Below are positions 9,330 through 18,399 of a stretch of DNA of 64,000 nucleotides, in pieces. The notes below the pieces were generated by a model. The model did not search any database, was not told the DNA's origin, and worked only from the letters and a program-made list of their open reading frames with translations. Source of the DNA: Candidatus Thalassarchaeum betae (GTDB taxonomy: Archaea; Thermoplasmatota; Poseidoniia; Poseidoniales; Thalassarchaeaceae); NCBI GenBank assembly GCA_003193925.1, contig PSPG01000001.1, forward strand, positions 186,001-250,000, read 5' to 3'. Position numbers and translations under genes: made by a program. Every line of letters starts with the position of its first letter. Position 1 is the first letter of the stretch.

Positions 9330-9896
9330 ATGGGTCTGCTGGAGAAGCTGAAGGGGGAGGAGAGCATCGAGGAAAGGGACATTGACTCGCAGGTCGCCCA
9401 CGAGGTGCTGGAGAAGATAGAGGAGGGTGCAAGGAGGCACATTTCGCCGACCAGGGTAATCTTCGCCTCAATCGCGGTCATGCTCCTACTCGCTACGAGC
9501 GCGTTCGTCTTGACATGGATAGTCCCGTACGACAGGGTCAGCGTCGATGTGGTGTACCGTCAAGGCGGTCCCGGGCACGTCGTACTGGTGGAGTTGGACA
9601 ACAAGGGCAGCAGGACGATCGAAGACATCGACCTGCACATTAGGTTCATCGATTCGAACGGCATCGAGGTCGCTCGCTCGATATTCAATAGGGATTCCCT
9701 CCCGGCCCATACCTCAATCGCTGGGGACGACCTCGAGCTGCTCGTCGAAGGGGCCTCGGTCTGGGAGGACTACACAATCGAAATACTGCTGAACTACGAG
9801 TACTACGGCGGCGATCGCAGCGAACGCTGGACCCACGACGTTGGAGGATGGACGATGGAGATGTTCGTGGACAAGTCGCCATATCGCTTTCTCTGA
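9330..9896 (+). CDS. single-span membrane protein, partner of the giant secreted protein
   Basis: This 188-residue protein has a charged N-terminus predicted to be cytosolic and helical (residues 1-42, rich in Glu and Lys), one transmembrane helix at 43-65 and an extracytosolic beta-rich domain (70-188) with a DNKGSRTIEDIDLHIRFID pattern like an Ig/CARDB fold. A strong Shine-Dalgarno GGAGGTGA overlaps the end of the preceding gene, so the two are translationally coupled. That coupling suggests it anchors, exports or signals for the 1464-residue protein. The fold assignment is inference. Confidence 0.7.
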   Translation: MGLLEKLKGEESIEERDIDSQVAHEVLEKIEEGARRHISPTRVIFASIAVMLLLATSAFVLTWIVPYDRVSVDVVYRQGGPGHVVLVELDNKGSRTIEDIDLHIRFIDSNGIEVARSIFNRDSLPAHTSIAGDDLELLVEGASVWEDYTIEILLNYEYYGGDRSERWTHDVGGWTMEMFVDKSPYRFL

Positions 9897-9918
9897 GCAG
9901 TCGCAAGCATGACTATTG

Positions 9919-9937
9919 ATGGGTTCAAAGAACCCAT
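9919..9937 (+). promoter_or_regulatory. 8-3-8 inverted repeat upstream of the subtilase gene
   Basis: ATGGGTTC, AAA, GAACCCAT: a perfect 8-bp stem with a 3-nt centre, 22 nt after the preceding stop and 33 nt before the ATG at 9971. It could end the upstream transcript or sit in the protease leader. Confidence 0.5.
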
Positions 9938-9970
9938 ACGCTCAAATTGGTTCCGAGAAGGCGAGGGTCG

Positions 9971-12900
9971 ATGACAAAGCGCTCAGTCTCCCTCGTGATG
10001 GCAGTTCTGCTACTGTCATACGTCCCAATTCTCGAGCATTCATCGAACCACGACGAGACTTCCCGGGGAGTATGGGTTTTGGATTCGGATGTGGAGAGGA
10101 TCGAGATCTCCCCCGACCCCAACAGCATCCAGGACCTCGGCGCTCCTACCATCTACAACGGCTACGAGGACATCCGCTCTGTTCGCGCCGACTCCGCCAT
10201 CGGGGTCTACACCGAGACAGGGCTCCTCCCAGGGGTCGCGATGACCCTTGAACTGGCCCAGACCCGCTCTGACCTGGCTGTCGTACTCGTCGACGGAAAG
10301 AGCGGCCTCTGGGATGCCAGACAGGAGATTCTCGATGCAGCGGACATCGAGATCAGATCCACCATTCCGCCGTCAGGGTTCCTCGTTCAAGCCGCACCAG
10401 ACGAACTCTCCAAACTGACCCACGTCTCAGTGGTCAAGGCCGTTCACGACGTTCCAGCCGGACTGCTGGTCCACCCGGTGTTCTGGGAGGCTCATGGAGA
10501 CGAGACCATCCTCGTCGAGGTGCTCGGCTGGAAGGACTCCGAACTCATCCGCCACAGCGAGCCCGGTCTCGGTCTAGACGACTCACTGAGCATCGCGGCC
10601 TCGTTGTGGCTGGAAGAGGCATGGTCGCCCGAGCGAGGGAGGATGTGGGGCGAGATCAGCCTCGAAGACGTCTCGCAGATCGTCAGGCACCCATCGGTGG
10701 CTTACGTGGCCCCTCTGCCAGTACTGGCTTTCCACAACAACGAGGCTCGCAACCACATGGGGATCAACACCGTGGAGAACACCTTCATCACTGGGCTGAA
10801 CGGCAGCGGACAGAAGATCGCCGTTGGCGATTCCGGGCTCGACAACGACCACGGTGACTTCACCGGCAGGATTGCAGGGCTGACCTCCGTCACTCCTGGC
10901 GATTCATCCACCGCCGACACTCACGACGGGCACGGCACCCACGTGGCCTGCACTGTCCTCGGAGACGGCTATCGCAGCAGCGGGACCTACCAAGGAATCG
11001 CCCCTGAGGCCCAGCTCTACTTCCAGGCGATGGAGGACGACGACACAGGCGTGCTCTACAGTTACGGCATCAACAGCATGCTGAACTCCGCCTACAACAA
11101 CGGCGCGCGTCTGCACACCGACAGCTGGGGTGCGGGCAGCGGGGCAGGCAGTTACTCGACGCAGTCAGAGGATGCCGACGACCGCATCTCCACTTGGGAC
11201 CAGTACTGGTCGTATCAGGGAATGACGGTGCTCTTTGCCGCAGGCAACGAACGGAACGAAGGCGTCTCGCCGCCGGGCACCGCGAAGAACGTCATCACCA
11301 TCGGCGCCCACGTGAATCGATACAACGGTGCCCCCGAAGAGATGTACTACTGGAGCAGCCGCGGACCGACCGACGATGGCAGGATTAAGCCGGACTTGGT
11401 CGCCCCGGGTGACTACGTCCGCTCTTGCAAGTCCCAAGAGGCCGAGGACGCACAGGGCTCTTGGAGCAACAACTGGTACCTAGAGTACAGCGGGACTTCC
11501 ATGTCCACTCCGGCAGCGGCTGGCACCGCTGTCCTCGTCAGGGAGTACCTGATGGAGGTCGCAGGCAGGCAGGCTCCACAGAGCGCCCTCATCAAGGGGC
11601 TGCTCATCCTCGGCGCCAAGGACATGGGCTCCCGTGACATCCCCAACAATGACGAGGGCTGGGGAAGGGTCAATCTGGTCGACTCGCTGATTCCAGACGG
11701 CGACGTGGGCATCTTCGTGGACGACCGCTCACGCCTCTCCAGTGGGCAGGTGAGCGATTACACGTTCGACATCACGCGCTCGGGTGAGCCGCTGAAGGTC
11801 GTACTGACTTGGTCCGACTACCCCGGCTCGTCATCCTCATCCAGCCAACTCAGGAACGATCTCGACCTCGAGGTAATCTCACCGAATGGGCAAATCACGT
11901 ACAAGGGTAACGCCTTCATCAACGGCCGCTCGGTCACGGGAGGGACCAAGGACTCGACCAACAACGTCGAGGTCGTCCTGATAGACAACGCCGCGACTGG
12001 CACATGGACGGTCCGTGTGCGCGATGCGCAGCATGGTGGCGGGCGAACTTGGCAGCCCTATGCGCTCGCGGTCCGCGGCGTGAACGTGAACGACCTGAGC
12101 CCTGACCCAGCATTCGTACAAAACTCGTTCGAGATTTCCTCCATGATTCCCCAAGTCGGCGAGGAGGTCGACATCTCTGTGCTGATACAGAATCAGGGCG
12201 CCGGCTCCGTAGCTGAACTCGCAGTGATCGCGAGGGCCGACAACGACCTGCTCGGAACTCGGACCCTGAGCATGTCGCCCGGTGAGTCCGCCGAGCTGAC
12301 TTGGAACTGGACACCCGTCCAAGAGGGAATGATCGAATTCACCTTCCACATCGACCCGAGCGATGCGGTGGAGGAGGCCTCGGAGTCGAACAACTACATG
12401 TCTCAGACCGTGGTGGTCAGCGCACCGGGGGTTCGGGTGACCACCGAGCAGGACACCATGACTCTGGCAGATGCGACCGACAGCTCGACGGCTTGGCAAT
12501 TGTCCCTCATGAACACCGCATTGTTCGAGACCAACGCCTCAATCGACGTCACCGACCCCGTGCGAGTGCAGGACGGCGTCGAGTTCGACTGGTTCACGTC
12601 ATTCACTTCGAACACGTTCAACCTCGACGCCGCCGAGACGATCACCGTCGGTCTGACGATGGTCCATCCGGCTCCGCCGCCGCCCGGCCTCTATAGGATG
12701 GTAGTGACCGGGACCGATATGGAGAACGACATCGATTCGGAGCTGATGCTCTACTTCGAGGTCCCGATACTGGCCGAGGCCGACATAGTCCTCCCCGGAG
12801 AGCAGTTCCTAGTCAGCCCGCTCGAGCCGACAGATCTCCAGATTCTGGTCTTCAACGAGGGCAACGGCGCTCAGACCTACGATGTCGAACTCGTCTCCCC

Positions 12901-14473
12901 TGCCGGCTGGCACCTCGGTCTGGACACCCTCGGAGCCTTCGCAGGCTCCTCGCATGGCTCAACCGGCACGCTCGCTAAGGACGCCGGCCGGGCTATCGAC
13001 ATCACGATCAACCCGCCCGGAGCGATGATTCCAGCCGGCTCGCTCTTCAACGCGGCCGTCATAGTTCACTCACGTGTCAGCTCTGACTCCTGGAGCGCCG
13101 ATATCCCCCTGATCGTCAAGGCGATCGACCAAGTCAGCGTGACCCCGTCATCGGACGGCATCGAGCACGAGATCGCCCCGGACGCTCTGCTGGAGATTGA
13201 ACTGGAGTTCAACAACCAAGGCAACCGGCTGATTGACTTCCAGCCTTACGTGAGGAGCATCCCCGGAGGCTGGACCGTCACAGGCGGTCTGAACATGGTC
13301 AGCATCCCCGCAGGTGAAACGGCCGATTGGTCGGTCTCCCTGCAGGGCAACGGCGTGGCCGTCAGCGGCGACCTCGAGTTGAGGTTCGCGACCGAGGACG
13401 GCTACTACGTGGATTGGAACAGGACCCTGGATGTCCTATCTGGTGCGATGCCGACCTTGGTGTTCCACCTAGTCGCCCTCCCGGACGGAACCACTGCCGA
13501 CTACCCGCTCGGAGTATCCGCTCACCCAGTCGGGGCCCCTGGGTTCGACCTCGGTTGGACAGTTACCAACGAAGGCTCCACCACGTGGCGCCCTACGACT
13601 TACATGGAAGTTCCGAATGACGATTGGTCATCGACCTGCGCCGGCCCGTCGACTCTCTCCGCAGGAGCCACTTCGACGGTCTGGTGCACCGTCGTCATCC
13701 CATTGTCCGCCGAGGCCGCTTCCGAGCCGATCGTGACTTTGGTCATGGAGGGCGAGGGAGTTGAGGTGAGAGACTCGATCTCACTGTTGGTCGAGTCCGT
13801 GGCCAGAGTGAGTTGGATCGTCACCAACCAGCAGGTCGCACATGAGGGCTACGAGACCGTGCTCTCCCTCGACCTCCAGAACGTCGGTAACTCGGACATC
13901 TCCCACGTTCTGCAAGCCTCGGGCCCAGATGGGTGGAACCCCCTGATTCTCGATGGCGTGGTAGTCAGCCTGCGCCCGGGCGAGACGCGCAATTTCAAAC
14001 TCGGATTCACACCCAACACCGGAGAGGATGGCACTCTAGTAGTCGAACTTGGGGATTCCGACAACGTCGAGGACTCCACTTTCGTAATCGAAATCGACGT
14101 ACTGCCAGCGAGGACAGAGGAGAGCATGTCCACTATCAAGATGGTGCTGTTCGCAATCCTCATCCTCGCCTTAGCCGGAGGCGTTGGCTTCTTGGTCTAC
14201 TCTAGGACAGTTGGCAATTCGGCGAGCCTGATTAAGACCGAGGCACTCAGCAAGATCGCGGACAGCCTCGGGCTGGGCGAGAAGGAGGTAGAGGACGGCA
14301 GCGGAATCCCGTGTTGGATATGCAGTCAGGACATCGTCCTCGGCGAGGCACTGGCGTGCTCCGAGTGCGGCGCGAGATACCACAAGGCCGGACAGGTCGA
14401 GGGCTGTGATATCGTGTCGATGGGTCATTGTCTGCACTGCGACGCCGAATCAGAGGGGCTTCTAGAAGCGTGA
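9971..14473 (+). CDS. S8 subtilisin-like protease with CARDB-type repeats, membrane anchor and RING/PHD-like tail
   Basis: This 1500-residue protein has a signal peptide (1-25) and a region (about 45-250) that may be a propeptide. The subtilase domain has Asp287 (AVGDSGLDNDHGDF), His321 (DGHGTHVA), oxyanion Asn426 (AAGNERNEG) and Ser510 (SGTSMSTPAAAGTAVL). A jelly-roll, P-domain-like region follows (about 570-690), then several Ig/CARDB-like repeats to about 1380 and a transmembrane helix at 1389-1412. The cytosolic tail holds Cys1448, 1451, 1463, 1466, His1471, Cys1479, 1487 and 1490, a C4HC3 cross-brace spacing. ATG 9971 is preferred to an upstream GTG because it begins the signal peptide and follows a GAGGG. 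It should digest protein outside the cell while tethered; the tail's role is unknown. Confidence 0.88.
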   Translation: MTKRSVSLVMAVLLLSYVPILEHSSNHDETSRGVWVLDSDVERIEISPDPNSIQDLGAPTIYNGYEDIRSVRADSAIGVYTETGLLPGVAMTLELAQTRSDLAVVLVDGKSGLWDARQEILDAADIEIRSTIPPSGFLVQAAPDELSKLTHVSVVKAVHDVPAGLLVHPVFWEAHGDETILVEVLGWKDSELIRHSEPGLGLDDSLSIAASLWLEEAWSPERGRMWGEISLEDVSQIVRHPSVAYVAPLPVLAFHNNEARNHMGINTVENTFITGLNGSGQKIAVGDSGLDNDHGDFTGRIAGLTSVTPGDSSTADTHDGHGTHVACTVLGDGYRSSGTYQGIAPEAQLYFQAMEDDDTGVLYSYGINSMLNSAYNNGARLHTDSWGAGSGAGSYSTQSEDADDRISTWDQYWSYQGMTVLFAAGNERNEGVSPPGTAKNVITIGAHVNRYNGAPEEMYYWSSRGPTDDGRIKPDLVAPGDYVRSCKSQEAEDAQGSWSNNWYLEYSGTSMSTPAAAGTAVLVREYLMEVAGRQAPQSALIKGLLILGAKDMGSRDIPNNDEGWGRVNLVDSLIPDGDVGIFVDDRSRLSSGQVSDYTFDITRSGEPLKVVLTWSDYPGSSSSSSQLRNDLDLEVISPNGQITYKGNAFINGRSVTGGTKDSTNNVEVVLIDNAATGTWTVRVRDAQHGGGRTWQPYALAVRGVNVNDLSPDPAFVQNSFEISSMIPQVGEEVDISVLIQNQGAGSVAELAVIARADNDLLGTRTLSMSPGESAELTWNWTPVQEGMIEFTFHIDPSDAVEEASESNNYMSQTVVVSAPGVRVTTEQDTMTLADATDSSTAWQLSLMNTALFETNASIDVTDPVRVQDGVEFDWFTSFTSNTFNLDAAETITVGLTMVHPAPPPPGLYRMVVTGTDMENDIDSELMLYFEVPILAEADIVLPGEQFLVSPLEPTDLQILVFNEGNGAQTYDVELVSPAGWHLGLDTLGAFAGSSHGSTGTLAKDAGRAIDITINPPGAMIPAGSLFNAAVIVHSRVSSDSWSADIPLIVKAIDQVSVTPSSDGIEHEIAPDALLEIELEFNNQGNRLIDFQPYVRSIPGGWTVTGGLNMVSIPAGETADWSVSLQGNGVAVSGDLELRFATEDGYYVDWNRTLDVLSGAMPTLVFHLVALPDGTTADYPLGVSAHPVGAPGFDLGWTVTNEGSTTWRPTTYMEVPNDDWSSTCAGPSTLSAGATSTVWCTVVIPLSAEAASEPIVTLVMEGEGVEVRDSISLLVESVARVSWIVTNQQVAHEGYETVLSLDLQNVGNSDISHVLQASGPDGWNPLILDGVVVSLRPGETRNFKLGFTPNTGEDGTLVVELGDSDNVEDSTFVIEIDVLPARTEESMSTIKMVLFAILILALAGGVGFLVYSRTVGNSASLIKTEALSKIADSLGLGEKEVEDGSGIPCWICSQDIVLGEALACSECGARYHKAGQVEGCDIVSMGHCLHCDAESEGLLEA

Positions 14474-14479
14474 TTGAAC

Positions 14480-14498
14480 CGCGACCCCTAGGGTCGCG
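14480..14498 (+). promoter_or_regulatory. 8-3-8 inverted repeat after the subtilase gene
   Basis: CGCGACCC, CTA, GGGTCGCG: a perfect 8-bp stem with a 3-nt centre. It begins 7 nt after the subtilase stop and ends 38 nt before the next start, so a 3'-end role for the protease mRNA is as likely as a leader role for the next gene. No U-tract follows. Confidence 0.5.
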
Positions 14499-14536
14499 AT
14501 GCCCGAAGTCCTTAGAGGGATGGTGGATTCGGAGTC

Positions 14537-17239
14537 ATGATGAAGCGTAGTCCTTCGACCGCTCTGCTGGCGGCTCTGCTGCTACTCACTGTGGCCTCAC
14601 CACTGGCTTCCGCCGAGGTCTCAGTAGCCCTTTCAGCAAGCCCGATGGCGCAGGAGGCCACCACTGATGACGATGCGGAGTACGACATCACCGTGACCAA
14701 CGACGGCGATGAGGACATCACGGTCACTCTGAGCACCCAGCAAGGCAGCGACTGCAGTGGGTTCTCGTCCTCCTTGGATTCCTACCAGGTCTCAGTCGAC
14801 CAAGGGGACTCTGAGACCGTCAAGCTGACCGTCACTGTGAACGACCAGGCCGATGGGGAGTGCGAGACGACCGTGGACGCCCAGGCTCAGGGAGAGGGAC
14901 TCCCGGGATCACCGGCCACCGATGACGTGACCGTGACCACCACCTCCGGCGATGGAGGCGGCCTGTACTCGGTAAAACTCTCGACCGATGAGTTGACCAA
15001 GACCTACGAGGGAGATGACAACGAGGGTGACAGCGTTGTCTGGGACGTCGAGGTCGAGAACAATGGCGAGCAGCAGGCCAACATCCAACTCGAGATGACC
15101 TCGGACAGCGACTGCGAGTCTGACACCTTGGACGCAACCGTCGACCCACAGGTCCTGCAACTGGAGCCCGAGGAGAATGAACAGGTCGAGGTGACCGTTG
15201 AGGTCCCCGATGGACGCTCCACCGAGGCCGGCAACCACTGCTTCATCCTCAAGGCGACTGTTACGAACGACCCTAACGCCGCCGATCAGGCCGAGGACAA
15301 CCTGACGCTGACCCTCATAATACCGGAGCTGAAGGAATGCGACCCCACCCTGCAGTACACCTCGCACAGCCTCGACCCCGACGAGTCTGCCAGCAACTCA
15401 TTCGAGGTCGAGAACGTCGGCAACACCGAGTGGACCGTCACCGCAAACGCTCAGGCTCAGGATTCGAGCCACGACATCACTGACTGGGTCGACTTCGACA
15501 GCCCGCTCAGTAAACTGCTCTCCGAGGCTGGGGGCTCTCAGGACAGCCATATCTTCACTTTCTCGGTCACCCCAGACGACTCTATCGAGTCGGGCACCCA
15601 GGTGGGCATCAAGATACAGGGACGTGCCGGTACCGCTGTGGGCTGCGAGCGAGTGCTCACGGTCACAGTCGGCCAGAGCCACGCCGCTACAATGACTCTG
15701 AGCAAGAACAAGCTCTCCAACGTCGAGCCCGGAACCTCAGACACAGTCTCAATACAGATAACAAATCTGGGCAACGGGATGGAGACGCTCTCCATAGGTG
15801 CCTCGGGGCTGCCTCCGGGCTGGCAGATATCCTTCTCCCAGAATTCAGTCACAGTTGGCAGCGTGCACTCTGGCAACAACAAGCAGACCATCAGCGCCGA
15901 GGTCTTCGTGCCCGAGGGCGCTAGCGCCGAGGAAGAGACTGTGATCACCTTCTCGGTCGGGCGTGGCGGTGGCAGCACGCCTTACGACACCAAGGACCTG
16001 ACAGTGTCTGTCGACGCACATCACGGCCTGACCACCTCGATTCTGTCCACCCAGCAGACGGGCAGGTCCAACCAGACCGTCCAGTTCCCGATAGATGTCA
16101 CCAACACGGGCAACATCCGCGACACCATCAAGCTCCTGACCTGCGACCCGAGCGACCAGACCGGATGCAACTCCCCCATGTGGGCCTCCTCGTACTCCGA
16201 CTCTCAGGGAAACACGATTACTCAGATCATCCTCGACCCGAGTGAGACCCAGAGGATATACCTGGACATCCTCGTTGAGGGCGAGGAGGATGCCGACTCA
16301 GCGAGCGTGCTCGCCCGCATCGCGATCTATGGCACGACGGTAATCGAAGACCACACTGTGAGCGTAATCGTCTCTAACTACAACTACGGTATGGCGATCA
16401 CACCGCAGAACCCTGGCGACATCCCGGACCAGATCGATGCGACTCTCCCACCGGGAGGCTCGCTTACCACTGCATTCTGGGTCGAGAACATCGGCGACTA
16501 CCCCGGTGGCGACGCCGTGGTGATATCGGTGACCGGGATGGAGTCGTCCGTACTGAGGACAATCACCGTCGAGGGAGTCGAGATCGAGGGAACAGTCTCA
16601 CTGGGACTGGGTGAGAGAGTGCTCATAGAAATCGAGATAGAGGTTCTCGAGGGCGTGGCGGACGGCGTCTCTGGAGTAGTGAAGGTCAGCGCCTACTCGG
16701 AGAAGAACACGGCACAGAGCACCTCGGTTGACATGATCGTCGAGGTCAGGACCATCCATGACCTCAGATTCACCCTCGAGGGGGAGGACGAGCAGACTGT
16801 CGAGTATCCCGACAAGGCCTACTTCTCCCTGTATGTCACCAATCACGGAAACACACTCGAGACGGTCGAAGTCCTGTCCAGCGAGTCGCTCAGGGGTTGG
16901 TCCGTCGATGTGGTCGATGAGGAGTTCGAACTCGAACCCGGAGTCACCCGGGAAATCGAGGTAAGGGTGACCCCACCGAGCGACTTGCTCGATGATGACA
17001 CCTATCTGTTCACTCTGACCGTGCAGCCCGAGGGTCTCACTGTGGCAGGTCAGCCCATTGATCTGACAGTGACATCGGAGATGCCCGCATCGTTCATCGG
17101 CCTGTCCGAGGAGGCAGCTCAGACACTGGTCTACGGCTCCATCATACTAGGATCGATTCTGGTCGTCGTTCTGTTCTTCCGCTCTCGCGCTGAAAACCGC
17201 AGGATAGTGGAAGCACTTGAAAATGAGTTAGAGGACTAG
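14537..17239 (+). CDS. membrane-anchored surface protein of NEW3/CARDB-like Ig repeats
   Basis: This 900-residue protein has a signal peptide (about 1-27, ending ASA) and a long extracellular region of repeated Ig-like units. The units carry the recurring pattern 'VTNxGN ... PxG/W ... VTVxVP' (for example ITNLGNGMETLSIGASGLPP, VTNTGNIRDTIKLL, VTNHGNTLETVEVLSS). This resembles NEW3 or CARDB adhesion domains. Scattered cysteines probably form disulfides. One transmembrane helix at 864-884 leaves a 16-residue basic cytosolic tail. The protein is very acidic, as expected for a marine or salt-exposed surface. It is likely structural or adhesive; ATG 14540 is an equivalent start. It closes the envelope island before the nuo operon. 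Confidence 0.72.
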   Translation: MMKRSPSTALLAALLLLTVASPLASAEVSVALSASPMAQEATTDDDAEYDITVTNDGDEDITVTLSTQQGSDCSGFSSSLDSYQVSVDQGDSETVKLTVTVNDQADGECETTVDAQAQGEGLPGSPATDDVTVTTTSGDGGGLYSVKLSTDELTKTYEGDDNEGDSVVWDVEVENNGEQQANIQLEMTSDSDCESDTLDATVDPQVLQLEPEENEQVEVTVEVPDGRSTEAGNHCFILKATVTNDPNAADQAEDNLTLTLIIPELKECDPTLQYTSHSLDPDESASNSFEVENVGNTEWTVTANAQAQDSSHDITDWVDFDSPLSKLLSEAGGSQDSHIFTFSVTPDDSIESGTQVGIKIQGRAGTAVGCERVLTVTVGQSHAATMTLSKNKLSNVEPGTSDTVSIQITNLGNGMETLSIGASGLPPGWQISFSQNSVTVGSVHSGNNKQTISAEVFVPEGASAEEETVITFSVGRGGGSTPYDTKDLTVSVDAHHGLTTSILSTQQTGRSNQTVQFPIDVTNTGNIRDTIKLLTCDPSDQTGCNSPMWASSYSDSQGNTITQIILDPSETQRIYLDILVEGEEDADSASVLARIAIYGTTVIEDHTVSVIVSNYNYGMAITPQNPGDIPDQIDATLPPGGSLTTAFWVENIGDYPGGDAVVISVTGMESSVLRTITVEGVEIEGTVSLGLGERVLIEIEIEVLEGVADGVSGVVKVSAYSEKNTAQSTSVDMIVEVRTIHDLRFTLEGEDEQTVEYPDKAYFSLYVTNHGNTLETVEVLSSESLRGWSVDVVDEEFELEPGVTREIEVRVTPPSDLLDDDTYLFTLTVQPEGLTVAGQPIDLTVTSEMPASFIGLSEEAAQTLVYGSIILGSILVVVLFFRSRAENRRIVEALENELED

Positions 17240-17268
17240 TCACGGCACCAAAGTCGAGTCCGGATAGG

Positions 17269-17324
17269 CTTATTTCCGGGTCTTAGGTGGATTGACCCGT
17301 CGGTCCCTTGAGGGACCGCCGGGT
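17269..17324 (+). promoter_or_regulatory. nuo operon promoter and leader hairpin
   Basis: A TATA-like CTTATTT at 17269-17275 predicts transcription start near 17298. Right there lies a long hairpin: ACCCG (17295-17299) with CGGGT (17320-17324), and inside it CGGTCCC (17301-17307) with GGGACCG (17312-17318) around a TTGA loop. The mRNA would therefore begin at or inside the stem. A GGGTGAT overlapping the 3' arm acts as ribosome binding site for the ATG at 17332. Confidence 0.5.
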
Positions 17325-17331
17325 GATACCG

Positions 17332-17781
17332 ATGACCACAGTTCCCGAGGCCTACATCGCAGTCGCTGTGATGGCTCTCGTCGGCATCGGCTTCCCGGTG
17401 GTCACTTACATCGCTACGGCCTTCCTGAGGCCGAGGAAGGACCCCAACGATCCAAACATGATGCGATCCTGGCTGCTGCCAGGGTACGAGACCGACCAGA
17501 GCCTGTACATCCGCAGGGATAGCACCTACGAGTGCGGCGCCGAGCCGGTCGGGGACGCTCACATAAACTTCCACTTCCAGTATTACTGGTACGCCATCAT
17601 CTTCCTCGTCTTCGACATAGCGTTCATGTTCCTCGCCTTTGGCGGGGTCATCGCAATGCAGGACGGCATCCTAGAACGGCCGGAGGTCTACGGAGCTCTC
17701 GCCACCCTGACCGCGTTCATCGTGCTCATGGGCCTCGGCGTCTGGCACGTCTTCCGCAGGCGAGGCAGAATCTACATCTGA
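17332..17781 (+). CDS. nuoA: complex I subunit A (NuoA/FpoA)
   Basis: This 149-residue membrane protein belongs to the proton-pumping arm of NADH:quinone oxidoreductase-type complex I. Three transmembrane helices are visible (about 6-27, 84-106, 116-138). The loop between the first two carries the family signature YECGAEP followed by INFHFQYYWYAIIFLVFD. ATG 17332 follows GGGTGAT at proper spacing; an earlier in-frame start would add eight basic residues. It is the first gene of a tight operon running to nuoN, and the next gene begins 9 nt after its stop. Confidence 0.93.
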   Translation: MTTVPEAYIAVAVMALVGIGFPVVTYIATAFLRPRKDPNDPNMMRSWLLPGYETDQSLYIRRDSTYECGAEPVGDAHINFHFQYYWYAIIFLVFDIAFMFLAFGGVIAMQDGILERPEVYGALATLTAFIVLMGLGVWHVFRRRGRIYI

Positions 17782-17790
17782 GGTGAGCGA

Positions 17791-18387
17791 ATGGCGGAGG
17801 ACGGGCAGAACTACTCGATGTTCAGCAGCAGGATGCTCGTCGATGTAGTCGGCGACGTCACCGACGAGGCACTCAAAGCCAGCCGCATCAAGGACATCCT
17901 CGGGGTCCTCGCTGGAAGAATCTTCAACTGGAGCCAGCGCAAGTCCCTGTTCCCGCTCCACCTCGGCATCAAGTGCTGCGCCCTCGAGATGGCCGCGGCA
18001 GGCGCAAGTCGCTTCGATGCCGAGCGCTTCGGAGTGTTCTTCCGCTCCAGCCCGAGGCAGTGCGACGTCCTGCTAGTCAACGGCCCGATCAGCAAGAAGT
18101 TCGCCGACCCCATCATTCGGCTCTGGGAGCAGATGCCCGAGCCCAAGTGGTGCATCGCCATGGGCGAGTGCTCGATCTCCGGCGGACCCTACTTCCAATC
18201 CTACAACATCCTCGAGGGCGTCGACACGATAATCCCCGTCGATGTCTACATCCCGGGATGCCCGCCTCGACCAGAGGCTCTGATTGACGGCTTCGACAAG
18301 CTGCGACAGAAAATCATCCGCATCGGTGCCATCCCGAGCGACGTCAGGCCGGAAACAGAGGCACCTCTCATCATCGGGGATGAGTAA
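17791..18387 (+). CDS. nuoB: complex I subunit B (NuoB), N2 cluster carrier
   Basis: This 198-residue peripheral-arm subunit holds the terminal [4Fe-4S] cluster N2, which reduces quinone. The ligands are present: Cys62 and Cys63 (IKCCALEM), Cys127 (MGECSISGG) and Cys157 (IPGCPPRPE). The N-terminal 50 residues replace the usual presequence, and the remainder aligns well with the family. It sits between nuoA and nuoC in the standard order. Confidence 0.95.
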   Translation: MAEDGQNYSMFSSRMLVDVVGDVTDEALKASRIKDILGVLAGRIFNWSQRKSLFPLHLGIKCCALEMAAAGASRFDAERFGVFFRSSPRQCDVLLVNGPISKKFADPIIRLWEQMPEPKWCIAMGECSISGGPYFQSYNILEGVDTIIPVDVYIPGCPPRPEALIDGFDKLRQKIIRIGAIPSDVRPETEAPLIIGDE

Positions 18388-18399
18388 GGGGGGGTTTCT

